A stretch of 64,000 bases of DNA from SZUA-442 sp963759175 (GTDB lineage: Bacteria > Actinomycetota > Acidimicrobiia > Spongiisociales > UBA5794), in the NCBI GenBank assembly GCA_963759175.1, contig CAVWXP010000017.1, positions 193,882-257,881 of the forward strand, in the 5' to 3' direction. Below, one piece after another: positions 45,177-53,393 of this stretch. Within the stretch, counting starts at the first letter, position 1, and every line of letters starts with the position of its first letter. The position numbers and the translations under genes were made by a program. Under the pieces are notes generated by a model. That model did no database searches, was not told where the DNA came from, and worked only from the letters and a program-made list of their open reading frames with translations.

Positions 45177-46193
45177 ATGAGTGATCTCGCTGCGTCCGTG
45201 CATGGCATCGCCATCGAGAGTGGGTTCTCGGGTGTCGTCCGTGTGGACCGAGGAGACGAGACGCTTCTCTTGGAGGCGTACGGCCTGGCACACCGTGGGT
45301 TCGAGGCGCCGAACACCGTGGGCACCCAGTTCGCCATTGCAAGCGGGGGCAAGGGGTTCACGGCGCTGGCGACGGCGAGCCTGATCGCCGACGGTGAGCT
45401 CTCGCTGGACACCACTGCCCGACACGTGCTCGGCAGCGACCTACCGCTCATCGCCGACGACGTGACCGTCGGGCATCTGTTGGCACATCGTTCGGGTATC
45501 GGCGACTACCTCGACGAAGAGGACGATCAACTCGATGTCAACGACTACGTGATGGTCTCCCCCGTGCAGACCCTGTCGACCACGGAGGCGTTCGTCACCG
45601 AGGTCGACGGTCACCCCACCAAGTTCAGGGCCGACGAGCGGTTCTCCTACTGCAATGGCGGCTACATCGTCCTGGCCCTGATCGCCGAGCGTGTCAGCGG
45701 CATCGGGTACCACGAACTCGTCGAGGAGAGGGTCATCGCCCCGGCAGGATTGATGGACACGGCGTTCCTGCGCTCGGACGAGCCATCGGGCCGCATGGCA
45801 CTCGGATACCTGCACGACGACGGCCTCCGAACCAATGTCCTCCATCTGCCGGTGCGCGGCAACGGGGATGGCGGGATCTACACGACAGCCCGCGACATGA
45901 CCACCTTCTGGAACGCCTTCACGGACGGGCGCATCGTACCCGAGGAGTGGGTCGCCGAGATGACCCGCCCATGGAGCAGCGATCCCGAGAGGAAGGCCCG
46001 GTATGGCCTCGGCTTCTGGCTGGCGGAATCCGGACCCGTTGTGGAGCTGGTCGGAAGCGATGCCGGAGTGTCCTTCCTGAGCGCGCACGACCCAACAAGT
46101 CGCACCACATGGACGGTCATGTCCAACACGGCCAGCGGCGCGTGGCCGATCGCTCGGCACGTCGAACGAGCCCTCACAGCGGATCGTCTCTGA
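45177..46193 (+). CDS. Serine hydrolase, beta-lactamase/class C-like
   Basis: 338 aa with no signal peptide. The SxxK motif is ASGGK (Ser56, Lys59), the Tyr motif is FSYCN in FSYCNGGYIV, and GLGFWLAESGPVV leads to the late segment. HLLAHRSGIGDYL is the conserved class C/esterase loop. Such cytosolic members are usually esterases or amidases rather than lactamases. The ATG is 6 nt after TAGCAT (45165-45170), a leaderless layout. Confidence 0.88.
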   Translation: MSDLAASVHGIAIESGFSGVVRVDRGDETLLLEAYGLAHRGFEAPNTVGTQFAIASGGKGFTALATASLIADGELSLDTTARHVLGSDLPLIADDVTVGHLLAHRSGIGDYLDEEDDQLDVNDYVMVSPVQTLSTTEAFVTEVDGHPTKFRADERFSYCNGGYIVLALIAERVSGIGYHELVEERVIAPAGLMDTAFLRSDEPSGRMALGYLHDDGLRTNVLHLPVRGNGDGGIYTTARDMTTFWNAFTDGRIVPEEWVAEMTRPWSSDPERKARYGLGFWLAESGPVVELVGSDAGVSFLSAHDPTSRTTWTVMSNTASGAWPIARHVERALTADRL

Positions 46194-46335
46194 CTCGAGG
46201 CATGAGCGAAGTTCGTGCCCGGTAACGGGTGCTTGAGGCGAGAGGTGCAGGTCACTCCATCGCCAATCGCTTGCGATCGGCAGCTAGTGTCGCGCGAGCA
46301 TCCGAACGACACCTCGCGATGGAAAGGGACCGATC

Positions 46336-46788
46336 GTGGCAGTCTGGTATGAGGGCGAAATTGGCATCGATTGCACCATCGACCAAGTAGCGGCGGCCTT
46401 CGAGGATCTCGGAACGCACTACACAGGTGTCGTCGGCCTCATGCCGGGCATGACCGTCGTTGAACTGGTGGATCAGGGGCCTGACTCCGTGACGATCAAG
46501 ACCAACGAGGGGCTCATGCATCGCACGAACTTCTCCAAGACGGTGACAGGCGAAGGCGTCACGGTGGAATACGACGAGCAATACGATGCCCAATCGAAGG
46601 TCGTGGCGACAGCACACTTCTCCGAGGAGTACACGACGAGCGAGGCGGGCGTGCACCACCGGCTCGCCATCACCGACATGAAGGCACCCGGCTTCCTCGG
46701 CTTCTTCTATCGGAGGTTCGGAAGCTCGAACATCGGGAAGGCGTTCTTGGATGCGCACAAGACGTCCCTCGAGGAGGATCGCGGCTAG
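46336..46788 (+). CDS. SRPBCC-type small protein
   Basis: 150 aa. VWYEGEIGIDCTIDQVAAAF, then VVELVDQGPDSVTIKTNEG and HRLAITDMKAPGFLGFF-type strands, with a C-terminal helix IGKAFLDAHKTSLEE, fit the START/SRPBCC ligand-binding fold. GTG start with GGAAAGGG 7 nt upstream. Ligand and role unknown. Confidence 0.75.
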   Translation: MAVWYEGEIGIDCTIDQVAAAFEDLGTHYTGVVGLMPGMTVVELVDQGPDSVTIKTNEGLMHRTNFSKTVTGEGVTVEYDEQYDAQSKVVATAHFSEEYTTSEAGVHHRLAITDMKAPGFLGFFYRRFGSSNIGKAFLDAHKTSLEEDRG

Positions 46789-46840
46789 CGGCAAGGGCAG
46801 GCAGAGCCGTGTGCGTGGCGGCAGCTGATCGCCGCTGGCG

Positions 46841-48256
46841 TCAGGGGATGAGTTCGGCGATCAGGTCGAAGGCGCTGCCTGCGAGAACGGCGATGTCGGC
46901 TTCCGGAAGCACGGCGTCGGGATTGGTGACGTTGACGACATAGACGTACGCCTCACCGTCGACCGATTCGAGGTACCAGGCGAGGGCGAGTACGCCGGGC
47001 TCGGAACCCCCCTTGTATCCGACGTAGGACCACGTACCCGGGTCGAACGGGACACCGGGATTGAGCGACAGGATGTCGCGGAACTCGGCGAGGTCGGGCA
47101 CGTTGGCCTGCTCGACGAGTCCTACGAGGGCACGGCAGAGACTGGTGGGCGTCGCGAACCACTCGATCTCGTCGATGAGATACGGCTCGTCCCACGTGAT
47201 GGCATCCGAGACGGTCACGGTCGTATCGGCGATCTCCCCTGCCAACAGCTCCCTACGACCCGCTTCGTCGGCAGCCACATACGCCTCGGCCACGGACACA
47301 GGCACGCCGAGCTTGAGGGCGAAGAACTCGCGGGTCGTGAGGAAGGGGATGCTCAGGGAGGCGTCGGGATTGCCGTACTCGGCGAGCATCTGCTCCGCCT
47401 GGGGGCGCCCGACCAGGTCGATGAGGTGGTCCGTGGCCGTGTTGTCGCTGACGGCGATCATGGCTTCGGCGAACTCGAGGATCGTCGCCTCGGAGCCCTC
47501 GGGCCGCGTCTGGAACGTCCCCGATGGGAGGCTCTTGAGGTCGTCCTGGATCATCATCAGGTCGTCCCACGCGAGATCGCCCCGAGCTATGGGATCGGCG
47601 AGGGCACCGAGAACGTAGAGCTTGAAGGCGGATCCGATCGGTCGCACCACATCGTTGTGGGTGAATTCGGGTTGGCACGTGCCGGTGCCTACATCAGCGA
47701 CGTACACGCTGGTCCGGCCGTAGACCTCCAGGCGTCCGACGAGGTCATCGAACGACGAGAGCGGCGGGCCCTCGATCTGGGGCGGAGCCGGTTGGAGGAG
47801 CAGGGTCTCGATCAGCTGGTCGCCATCCACCGCGATGGCCATGCCCCACTCCCCATCGTCGGTGTCGAGGATGATCTCGGCACCCGTTCCGGTGTCCTGG
47901 CGTCGGGTCTGGTCCCAGCGTTCCGAGATCGTCGATCGCAGTTGGTCGACCACCGTGAGGAAGTCCGCCGGGGCGACGTACTGCTCGAGGACCTCGCTGA
48001 AGCGGTCCTCGACCTCCGCTGCGGTCGTCTCGGCGCCGTTGAGAACGCCGATCACCCACGCGATGTGGTCATCGAGGCTGTAGGCGACCGGGACGGTCGT
48101 GGTCGTGGTTGCCGCGGTCGTGGTCGTGGCGGCGACGGTGGTGGTCGTGACGGCGGACGTGGTCGTCGTCGTGTCGGCAGCGTCGCTCGTGCATCCGGCC
48201 ACGAGGAGCACGCCGGCCGCGAGGAGGGCGAGGGTTCGGTTCACCACCCCGAGCAT
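46841..48256 (-). CDS. Class A beta-lactamase-fold lipoprotein (Cpe/LpqF-like)
   Basis: 471 aa. The lipobox is LLVAGC (Cys17), then a 35-residue linker of repeated Thr runs. An all-helical domain (about residues 55-150, SLDDHIAWVIGVLNGAE) precedes the beta-lactamase fold: SAFKLYVLG (SxxK), VSDNTATD (SDN) and YKGGSEPG in place of KTG. This domain order matches the actinobacterial Cpe/ORF12/LpqF type, which are esterase-like or serve other functions rather than resistance. The ATG at 48256 is best placed for the signal peptide. Confidence 0.82.
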   Translation of the reverse strand: MLGVVNRTLALLAAGVLLVAGCTSDAADTTTTTSAVTTTTVAATTTTAATTTTTVPVAYSLDDHIAWVIGVLNGAETTAAEVEDRFSEVLEQYVAPADFLTVVDQLRSTISERWDQTRRQDTGTGAEIILDTDDGEWGMAIAVDGDQLIETLLLQPAPPQIEGPPLSSFDDLVGRLEVYGRTSVYVADVGTGTCQPEFTHNDVVRPIGSAFKLYVLGALADPIARGDLAWDDLMMIQDDLKSLPSGTFQTRPEGSEATILEFAEAMIAVSDNTATDHLIDLVGRPQAEQMLAEYGNPDASLSIPFLTTREFFALKLGVPVSVAEAYVAADEAGRRELLAGEIADTTVTVSDAITWDEPYLIDEIEWFATPTSLCRALVGLVEQANVPDLAEFRDILSLNPGVPFDPGTWSYVGYKGGSEPGVLALAWYLESVDGEAYVYVVNVTNPDAVLPEADIAVLAGSAFDLIAELIP

Positions 48257-48309
48257 ATGGCATCTCGCCGGGCGATCGGAGACGTCGCCGTCGCTGGGAC
48301 CCTGCGGAG

Positions 48310-48960
48310 TCACACGACGGGCGAAACCTCGAGCTCGGCGAGCAATGCCCGCACGCGGCGCTCGATGTCGTCGCGGATCGGCCTGATCTCCTCGATGCTG
48401 CGACCCGAGGGGTCGTCGAGCGCCCAGTCCACGTAGGTGCGGCCGGGGAACACGGGGCACTCATCACCGCACCCCATCGTCACGATCACGTCGGTCGCCT
48501 TGATGATGTCATCGGTCCACGGGTGGGGGGACTGATTGGAGATGTCGATTCCGATCTCGGCCATCGAGGCCACCACGTTGGGGTGGAGTTCGTCGGCCGG
48601 TCGGGACCCGCCGGAGAACACGGCGACGCGGTCGCCGGCGAGGTGGCGCATGAAGCCCTCGGCCATCTGGGACCGGCCGGCGTTCTGGACGCAGGCGAAC
48701 AGCACCCCCGGCTCACGGTCCGGATGGTCCATCCTGAGCCGCTGTGCCGCGTGGAGCCGGCTTCGGGTGAACTTCTCCGCGAGCAGCGGGATCCACTCGG
48801 TCGTTGCCGCCCTCGCCTCCAACTGTGCCACGGATTCGTGCATCACCTCGGCGACGGTCCCGGGGTCGAAGTTCCCGGCGAACTCCTCCTGGAGGCGAAC
48901 GATCGCCTCCGTCACGTGCTTCTGCTCGTCTGCGGACAGATAGTCGCCCATGGTGCTCAC
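48310..48960 (-). CDS. arsC: Arsenate reductase (low-Mr phosphatase type) with N-terminal helical domain
   Basis: 216 aa from the GTG at 48960. Residues 1-65 form a three-helix domain (LSADEQKHVTEAIVRLQEEF) as in the Corynebacterium ArsC1-prime type. The catalytic loop is VLFACVQNAGRSQMAEGF (CX5R), with MGCGDECPVFPG carrying further redox cysteines and DWALDDPSG. It would reduce arsenate with mycothiol or thioredoxin. GTGA overlaps the aquaporin stop, so the gene is third in the ars operon. Confidence 0.88.
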   Translation of the reverse strand: MSTMGDYLSADEQKHVTEAIVRLQEEFAGNFDPGTVAEVMHESVAQLEARAATTEWIPLLAEKFTRSRLHAAQRLRMDHPDREPGVLFACVQNAGRSQMAEGFMRHLAGDRVAVFSGGSRPADELHPNVVASMAEIGIDISNQSPHPWTDDIIKATDVIVTMGCGDECPVFPGRTYVDWALDDPSGRSIEEIRPIRDDIERRVRALLAELEVSPVV

Positions 48961-49668
48961 GTGGCGTCCTCCCATGTCGTCTGGGGTCGGGTCGTCGTTG
49001 TCGGTTGCTCGGAGGGGAACAGGAAGCTGGCAGTCGCCGCTGCCGCAAGGGCTGCGAGGATCTGGGCCACGAGGAACCACCCCACCGATGTTGGGGCGAT
49101 GCCGCTGTACGTGTCGGTGAGGGCTCGGGCGATGGTGACCGCGGGGTTCGCGAATCCGGTCGAAGCGGTGGCGATGATGATGGCAGCGACCCATGCACCG
49201 ACCGCAGGCGCAACGGCTTTGATGTTGCCGACGCTGACCAATCCAAGGATGAGCAGCACCAGTACGAAGGTGGCAACGAACTCGGCGACGGGTATACCGA
49301 CGTCCGTCGCGCACCGTCTCGGACAACGAGTATGCGGGTTCGCCAAAGGTGAGGTTCGCCAATCCCACCCCCACGACAGCGCCGACGACCTGGGTGACGG
49401 CATACAGGCCGGCGGTCGGGACGTCGAAGGACCGGGTCGCTACGAAGCCGATGGTCACTGCCGGATTGAAGTGCGCACCCGACACCGGACCCAGGAAGGC
49501 GATGAGTGCCGCCAACCCGGCACCAACGGCCACACCGTGTGCGAGGAGCTGGAGTACGCCGTCGGTGCCGAGGCGCTCGACCATGATCCCGCTTCCCACG
49601 ATCAGGTACAGCAGCATGGCCGTGCCGAGACCTTCCGCAGCGAGGGCCCTCGTGCGATCGACCATCAT
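48957..49668 (-). CDS. Aquaglyceroporin (MIP family) of ars operon; one extra base breaks the frame
   Basis: The repaired product is 236 aa with six membrane helices. Both pore loops are present: SGAHFNPAVTIGF and GFANPAVTIARAL. After SETVRDG an extra base near 49302 shifts the frame; VGIPVAEFVATFVLVLLI continues. In ars operons such a channel (as in S. meliloti AqpS) lets arsenite leave the cell, replacing ArsB or Acr3. The ATG at 49668 overlaps the stop of the upstream fusion gene (ATGA). Confidence 0.87.
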
Positions 49669-50322
49669 GGAGCTTCGACGAGCAAGCGATCGACGCGCTC
49701 GGTGATGTCGGCGAACGCGGTGACGAAGGCGTCGGCGGTTCCGACGGACACGGGATCGGGAACGGACCAGTGCAGGTGGGGTTCGGTGAACGGGATGCGC
49801 GTTCTCCGCTGCCCGGTCGCACACCGAGATGACGATGTCGTGGGTGCCCATCACGTCGCCATAACCCGAGGGCGTGGCTGCGGTGAGGTTGATGCCGAAG
49901 TCCGCTGCCACGGCAACGGCCATCGGGTTCACGGCGTCGGCCGGGTGGGCTCCTGCGCTCTCGACCGGTTGTCCGGTGCGGTCCTGCCACAGCGCGGCGG
50001 CGAACTGCGACCGTGCCGAATTGGCGGTGCAGATGAACAGGGGCGTGGCGTCGACGGCCAGCGATCCGTGGGTGATGAGGCCAGCGACGCTCGGGTCGAG
50101 TACGACGTATCGCCTGCGTCGGTCACCTTCCGATGTCCTACGGTCGACGACGCCCGCATCCTCGAGCACGTCGAGGTGATGGGCCAGGAGATTGCCAGGC
50201 ATGTTCATCAGCGTGGCGATGTCGCTCACGGTGAGGTCACCCACGGTGAGCGCGTCGGCTATCTGGAGTCGTTGGGGATCGCCGAGGGCAGCGTGCACCC
50301 CGGCGCGATGTGTGAGGTCCAT
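49665..50322 (-). CDS. arsR: ArsR-type regulator fused to low-Mr phosphatase/arsenate reductase domain; one extra base breaks the frame
   Basis: The repaired product is 218 aa. Residues 1-90 are an ArsR winged helix: HAALGDPQRLQIADALTVGD, LLAHHLDVLEDAGVV and EGDRRRRYVVLD. Residues 95-218 are an ArsC-like phosphatase with FICTANSARSQFAAALW (CX5R) and ESAGAHPADAVNPM. After CDRAAENA one extra base at 49797 shifts the frame; IPFTEPHLHWSVPDP continues to TGA. The fusion can sense arsenite and reduce arsenate. It heads the ars operon and should repress its own promoter. Confidence 0.88.
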
Positions 50323-50330
50323 GAGCGCGC

Positions 50331-50360
50331 AGTATATTGACTCAAGATTTCTTGAGCCAA
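50331..50360 (-). promoter_or_regulatory. ars promoter with ArsR-type operator in the spacer
   Basis: On the minus strand: -35 TTGGCT (50355-50360), 18-bp spacer, -10 TATACT (50331-50336), then 8 nt to the arsR ATG, so the message is close to leaderless. The inverted repeat CTCAAG-ATTT-CTTGAG (50341-50356) fills the spacer and overlaps the -35, an ideal site for repressor blockade. Confidence 0.75.
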
Positions 50361-50379
50361 TTCGTCTGTTGGCGCTCGG

Positions 50380-50571
50380 TCAGTCCTTCTGGAGCTTGTC
50401 GATGGCGCCCTTGGCGGCATCTGCGCCCTTGTCGACGTGCTCGTCCTGACCGATCTTGTCCTTGACCATGTCGGCTGCCTTGTCCACGCCACCCTTGATG
50501 GTGTCCTTGTGGTCGGCGGCTGCGTCCTCTGCCTTGTCGGCGAGGCCCTTGGCGTCATCGAGGAATCCCAT
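50380..50571 (-). CDS. MT0933-type small protein, copy 1
   Basis: 63 aa, all helical and highly charged: MGFLDDAKGLADKAEDAAAD, GGVDKAADMVKDKIGQDEHV. It fits the family annotated as MT0933-like antitoxin, named from the M. tuberculosis Rv0909 pair. No toxin gene adjoins, so the antitoxin role is doubtful; stress-linked CsbD-like functions are also possible. GGGAG lies 6 nt upstream. A paralogue follows at 50652. Confidence 0.75.
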   Translation of the reverse strand: MGFLDDAKGLADKAEDAAADHKDTIKGGVDKAADMVKDKIGQDEHVDKGADAAKGAIDKLQKD

Positions 50572-50651
50572 GAATGCTCCCGGTTCGATTCGTTGCGCGT
50601 CCATTGTGCCAGACGTCATCGGCTGCTGAGCCACCGATTTCGCGAGCCGCG

Positions 50652-50843
50652 CTACTGGCCCGAGAGCTTGTCGAGCCCGTCCTTGGCTGCCTGGACTCCC
50701 TTGTCGACCTGTTCGTCGCGACCGATCTTGTCCTTGGCGAACTCGCCTGCCTTGTCGATGCCGCCTTGGAGCGACTCGCTGTGTTCGCCGACCATGTCGG
50801 TCGCCTTCGCCGCGAGCTCCTTGGCCTTGTCGAGGAATCCCAT
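50652..50843 (-). CDS. MT0933-type small protein, copy 2
   Basis: 63 aa, the same length as copy 1 and similar along its whole length (MGFLDKAKELAAKATDMVGE; GGIDKAGEFAKDKIGRDEQV). GGAGG lies 5 nt before the ATG. The two genes are a tandem duplication, both facing the same way 80 bp apart. Confidence 0.75.
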   Translation of the reverse strand: MGFLDKAKELAAKATDMVGEHSESLQGGIDKAGEFAKDKIGRDEQVDKGVQAAKDGLDKLSGQ

Positions 50844-50928
50844 GGGTACCTCCGGGTGTGATGGACTTCCCGGGATGAAACCATGCACGCGGGATAGTGG
50901 GACGGTCCGCTGGACCCGTCCTGGCGCA

Positions 50929-51726
50929 TCAACCGGAGCGATACACGAGGCCCTCATCACCCATCGACGTGACGGTGAGGAGGTCGCCTTCGATCGTCGG
51001 TCGGAAGCCATCCCCGAGGACGGTGACGACGATGCCGTCCTGGACGGCGACCTCCGGGCTGCATTCGCCTTCGGCCGCGAAGTCGGGGAAGAAGACCTGT
51101 GCATCGGATGCGGTCCACGTCCCGACGAGGTCACGACACCCGGTCGAGCCGGTCACCGTGCCGTCCGTGTCGAGGAACAGCGTTGCCGGATCGCCGACGG
51201 GGGTGGTCGCCGAGTCCCCGTCGAGGATCGTCTCGAGGACCCATGTCGTGCCGACGAGCGCATCGGTCGGGAGCTGCGGTGCCGCGATGAATACGAGCGG
51301 TTCCTCGGCACCTTCGAGTGTGAGTGCACCGTCGATGATGCTCCACGTCGACACCTCGAGCAAGGCGGCGAGGAAGGCCTGCTCGGCGTTCATCACCTCT
51401 GGCTCACACCCCATCTCGGTCATGGACATCTCGCTGAGGCGCCAGGCGGAGTCGGATCGGGTGATCGTTCCGCCGTACTGGTTGCATGCGGCGCGTCCGG
51501 AGAACTGCTGTCCGTCGAGCGTGAGGCTGATGGGGAAGCCGTCGACGGTCGGCGTGCCGGACACGAGGATCCAACTCCCGTCGGGAGCGGTGCCCGACGG
51601 AGCTGTGGTGGATGTCGTAGTGTCGCCACCGTCACCACTGGGTTGGTCGGCGATTCCGGGGTCTCCACAAGCGGCGACGACCAATGCCAATGCGACGATC
51701 GCGGTCAGCTTCGTTCTCATGTCCAT
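50929..51726 (-). CDS. META-domain lipoprotein (HslJ-like, two domains)
   Basis: 265 aa. The lipobox is LVVAAC (Cys20), then a Thr/Ser linker. Two META domains follow: residues 45-145 (GSWILVSGTPTVDGFPISLT, FSGRAACNQYGGT, MTEMGCEPEVMNAEQAFLAAL) and 155-265 (VGTTWVLETILDGD, VTGSTGCRDLVGTW). The G-x-x-CN and MGC motifs are typical. META proteins are stress- or antibiotic-related envelope proteins of unclear mechanism. Confidence 0.85.
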   Translation of the reverse strand: MDMRTKLTAIVALALVVAACGDPGIADQPSGDGGDTTTSTTAPSGTAPDGSWILVSGTPTVDGFPISLTLDGQQFSGRAACNQYGGTITRSDSAWRLSEMSMTEMGCEPEVMNAEQAFLAALLEVSTWSIIDGALTLEGAEEPLVFIAAPQLPTDALVGTTWVLETILDGDSATTPVGDPATLFLDTDGTVTGSTGCRDLVGTWTASDAQVFFPDFAAEGECSPEVAVQDGIVVTVLGDGFRPTIEGDLLTVTSMGDEGLVYRSG

Positions 51727-51761
51727 TCGACGTTCATATCCGGTCGGCAGGTTCCTTCTCG

Positions 51762-52328
51762 TCAGTCGGCAATCGTGATCGCCCTCCAGGTTGCGTCCGT
51801 GAGCGTGTCCAGCTCGGTGGGCGTCAGGCTGGCTCCGGCTGCCACGAGACGGACCACCACCCCGAGGGACATCGCGTAGATCACATCCCCGGGTAGCGGA
51901 ACCAGGAGCTCGACGAGGTCCGGGCGCAGCGCCTCTTCGGCAAGCGGATCCCCCTGCGCGACCAGTTGCTCGTGTGCCGCGTCGTGATACGGCGACTCCT
52001 CCATCTGTGTGAGGAACCGGGCGCGTTCGGGCTCTGCCGACAGGTGTGTGTAGGCGCCGTGGACGAGGTGTCGATATCGCTCGCTCGGTGCCGCCTCGGG
52101 ATCGTATCCGTCGAGGACTGCCGCACCGAGCTCGGTCTTGACCTCGAGATACGTGGCGAGGACGAGATCGTCCTTGGAGGCGTAATGCACGTACGCAGTG
52201 CCCGTGGCGACCCCGGCCTCCGTGGCCACGGAACTCATCGATGCTCCATGGAATCCCCTCTCGGCGACGAGTGACCGCAGCGCACGGCGAATGGCCGCGG
52301 GTCTGTCCACCGATACCGGGGCCGTCAC
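51762..52328 (-). CDS. TetR family transcriptional regulator
   Basis: 188 aa. The N-terminal HTH is FHGASMSSVATEAGVATGTAYVHYASKDDLV, a clear TetR pattern; the rest is the ligand-binding helical body. The GTG at 52328 overlaps the stop of the SDR gene upstream (GTGA), so both are made from one message. The palindrome in the promoter at 53304-53319 is its likely binding site; autorepression with release by a substrate of the SDR is inferred. Confidence 0.9.
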   Translation of the reverse strand: MTAPVSVDRPAAIRRALRSLVAERGFHGASMSSVATEAGVATGTAYVHYASKDDLVLATYLEVKTELGAAVLDGYDPEAAPSERYRHLVHGAYTHLSAEPERARFLTQMEESPYHDAAHEQLVAQGDPLAEEALRPDLVELLVPLPGDVIYAMSLGVVVRLVAAGASLTPTELDTLTDATWRAITIAD

Positions 52329-53264
52329 GCCGATTCCCTGGCCGAGTCGAAGTCGAAGGTCACACCGGTCTCGCGTTCCGACACCGACCACAGCGTGTCG
52401 ATCGCTTCGTCCATGCCCGGTCGCAGGATCGGGCGGGTCACGGCTGCGCCGGTGTTGACGAATCGCGGCGCATACATGCGGCTCGGATCGGCATCGGGGT
52501 CCGTGGCGGCACGCAGCTGGGGCAGCGCTCCACGTTCGGGTGACATGCCGGTCCAGTCGGCCATCTTCACCCAGAACGGACCCATCCGACCGGCCCCACC
52601 CTCGGCGTGGGCACGGGTTTGCAGGTCGGTGTTCGACAACCCGGGATGGGCGATGTAGCTCGTGGCAGCAAGGCCGCGGCGGGCGAATTCACGTTGGAGG
52701 CCGATGGCGAAGTGGTAGTTGGCGAGCTTGGCCCGGCCGTAGGCGCCCCACGGGTCATAGGCGTCGTCCAGGTTCACGTTGTCGGAATCGATCGGTCGCC
52801 CGAAGTGGTGGGCGGTCGAGGTCACGGTCACGACTCGTGCGGCATCGGCTGCAAGGAGATTCGGCAGCAGGCCAGCCGTGAACGTCCAGTGTCCGAGATG
52901 ATTGACGCCGAACTGCATCTCGTGCCCGTCCTCGGTGCGACTGCTCGGGCATCGCCATGAGACCGGCGTTGTTGATGAGGATGTCGACGACAGGATGCTT
53001 TGCGGCGATGGCGGCGGCAGCAGCCTTGGTCGACGCCTGCGAACTCAGGTCGAGCTCGACGATCTCGAGCGAGGCCTCGGGGTGGATCGCCATGATGTCG
53101 TCGTAGGCGACGCCGGCCTTCTCCTGGTTCCTCGCTGCCATGACGACGTGGGCCCCTGCACCGGCGAGCGCCCGGGCGGATTCGAGGCCGAGGCCCCCGT
53201 TTGCGCCGGTGACGACGGCGACCCTTCCGGTCAGGTCGGGGATGTCGGTGGTGGTCCATGCCAT
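52325..53264 (-). CDS. SDR family oxidoreductase (light-dependent protochlorophyllide-reductase-like); one extra base breaks the frame
   Basis: The repaired product is 312 aa. The cofactor loop is VTGANGGLGLESARALAGAG, then INNAGLMAMPEQS. An extra base at 52937 shifts the frame; TEDGHEMQFGVNHLGHWTFT continues. The pair YGRAKLANYHFA holds the catalytic Tyr and Lys, and VVTVTSTAHHFG carries the Ser. This resembles the retinol-dehydrogenase-like SDRs common next to TetR genes. AGGAG lies 7 nt before the ATG. Substrate unknown. Confidence 0.85.
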
Positions 53265-53300
53265 GGGATGCTCCTCTGGAAGATGACTGAATGTTCGTTC

Positions 53301-53329
53301 ATTATGAATGATCATTCATCCCCTGTCAA
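53301..53329 (-). promoter_or_regulatory. SDR-tetR promoter with perfect palindromic operator
   Basis: Minus strand: -35 TTGACA (53324-53329), 17-bp spacer, -10 CATAAT (53301-53306). The spacer holds the perfect 16-bp palindrome ATGAATGATCATTCAT (53304-53319), which overlaps the -10. A strong sigma-70-like promoter under TetR control is likely. Confidence 0.8.
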
Positions 53330-53393
53330 GGAGACGCTCCCCTGATCCGAGCCATCCGTCGTGCACGCGATGGTGGCGCCCTACCTTCACGCC

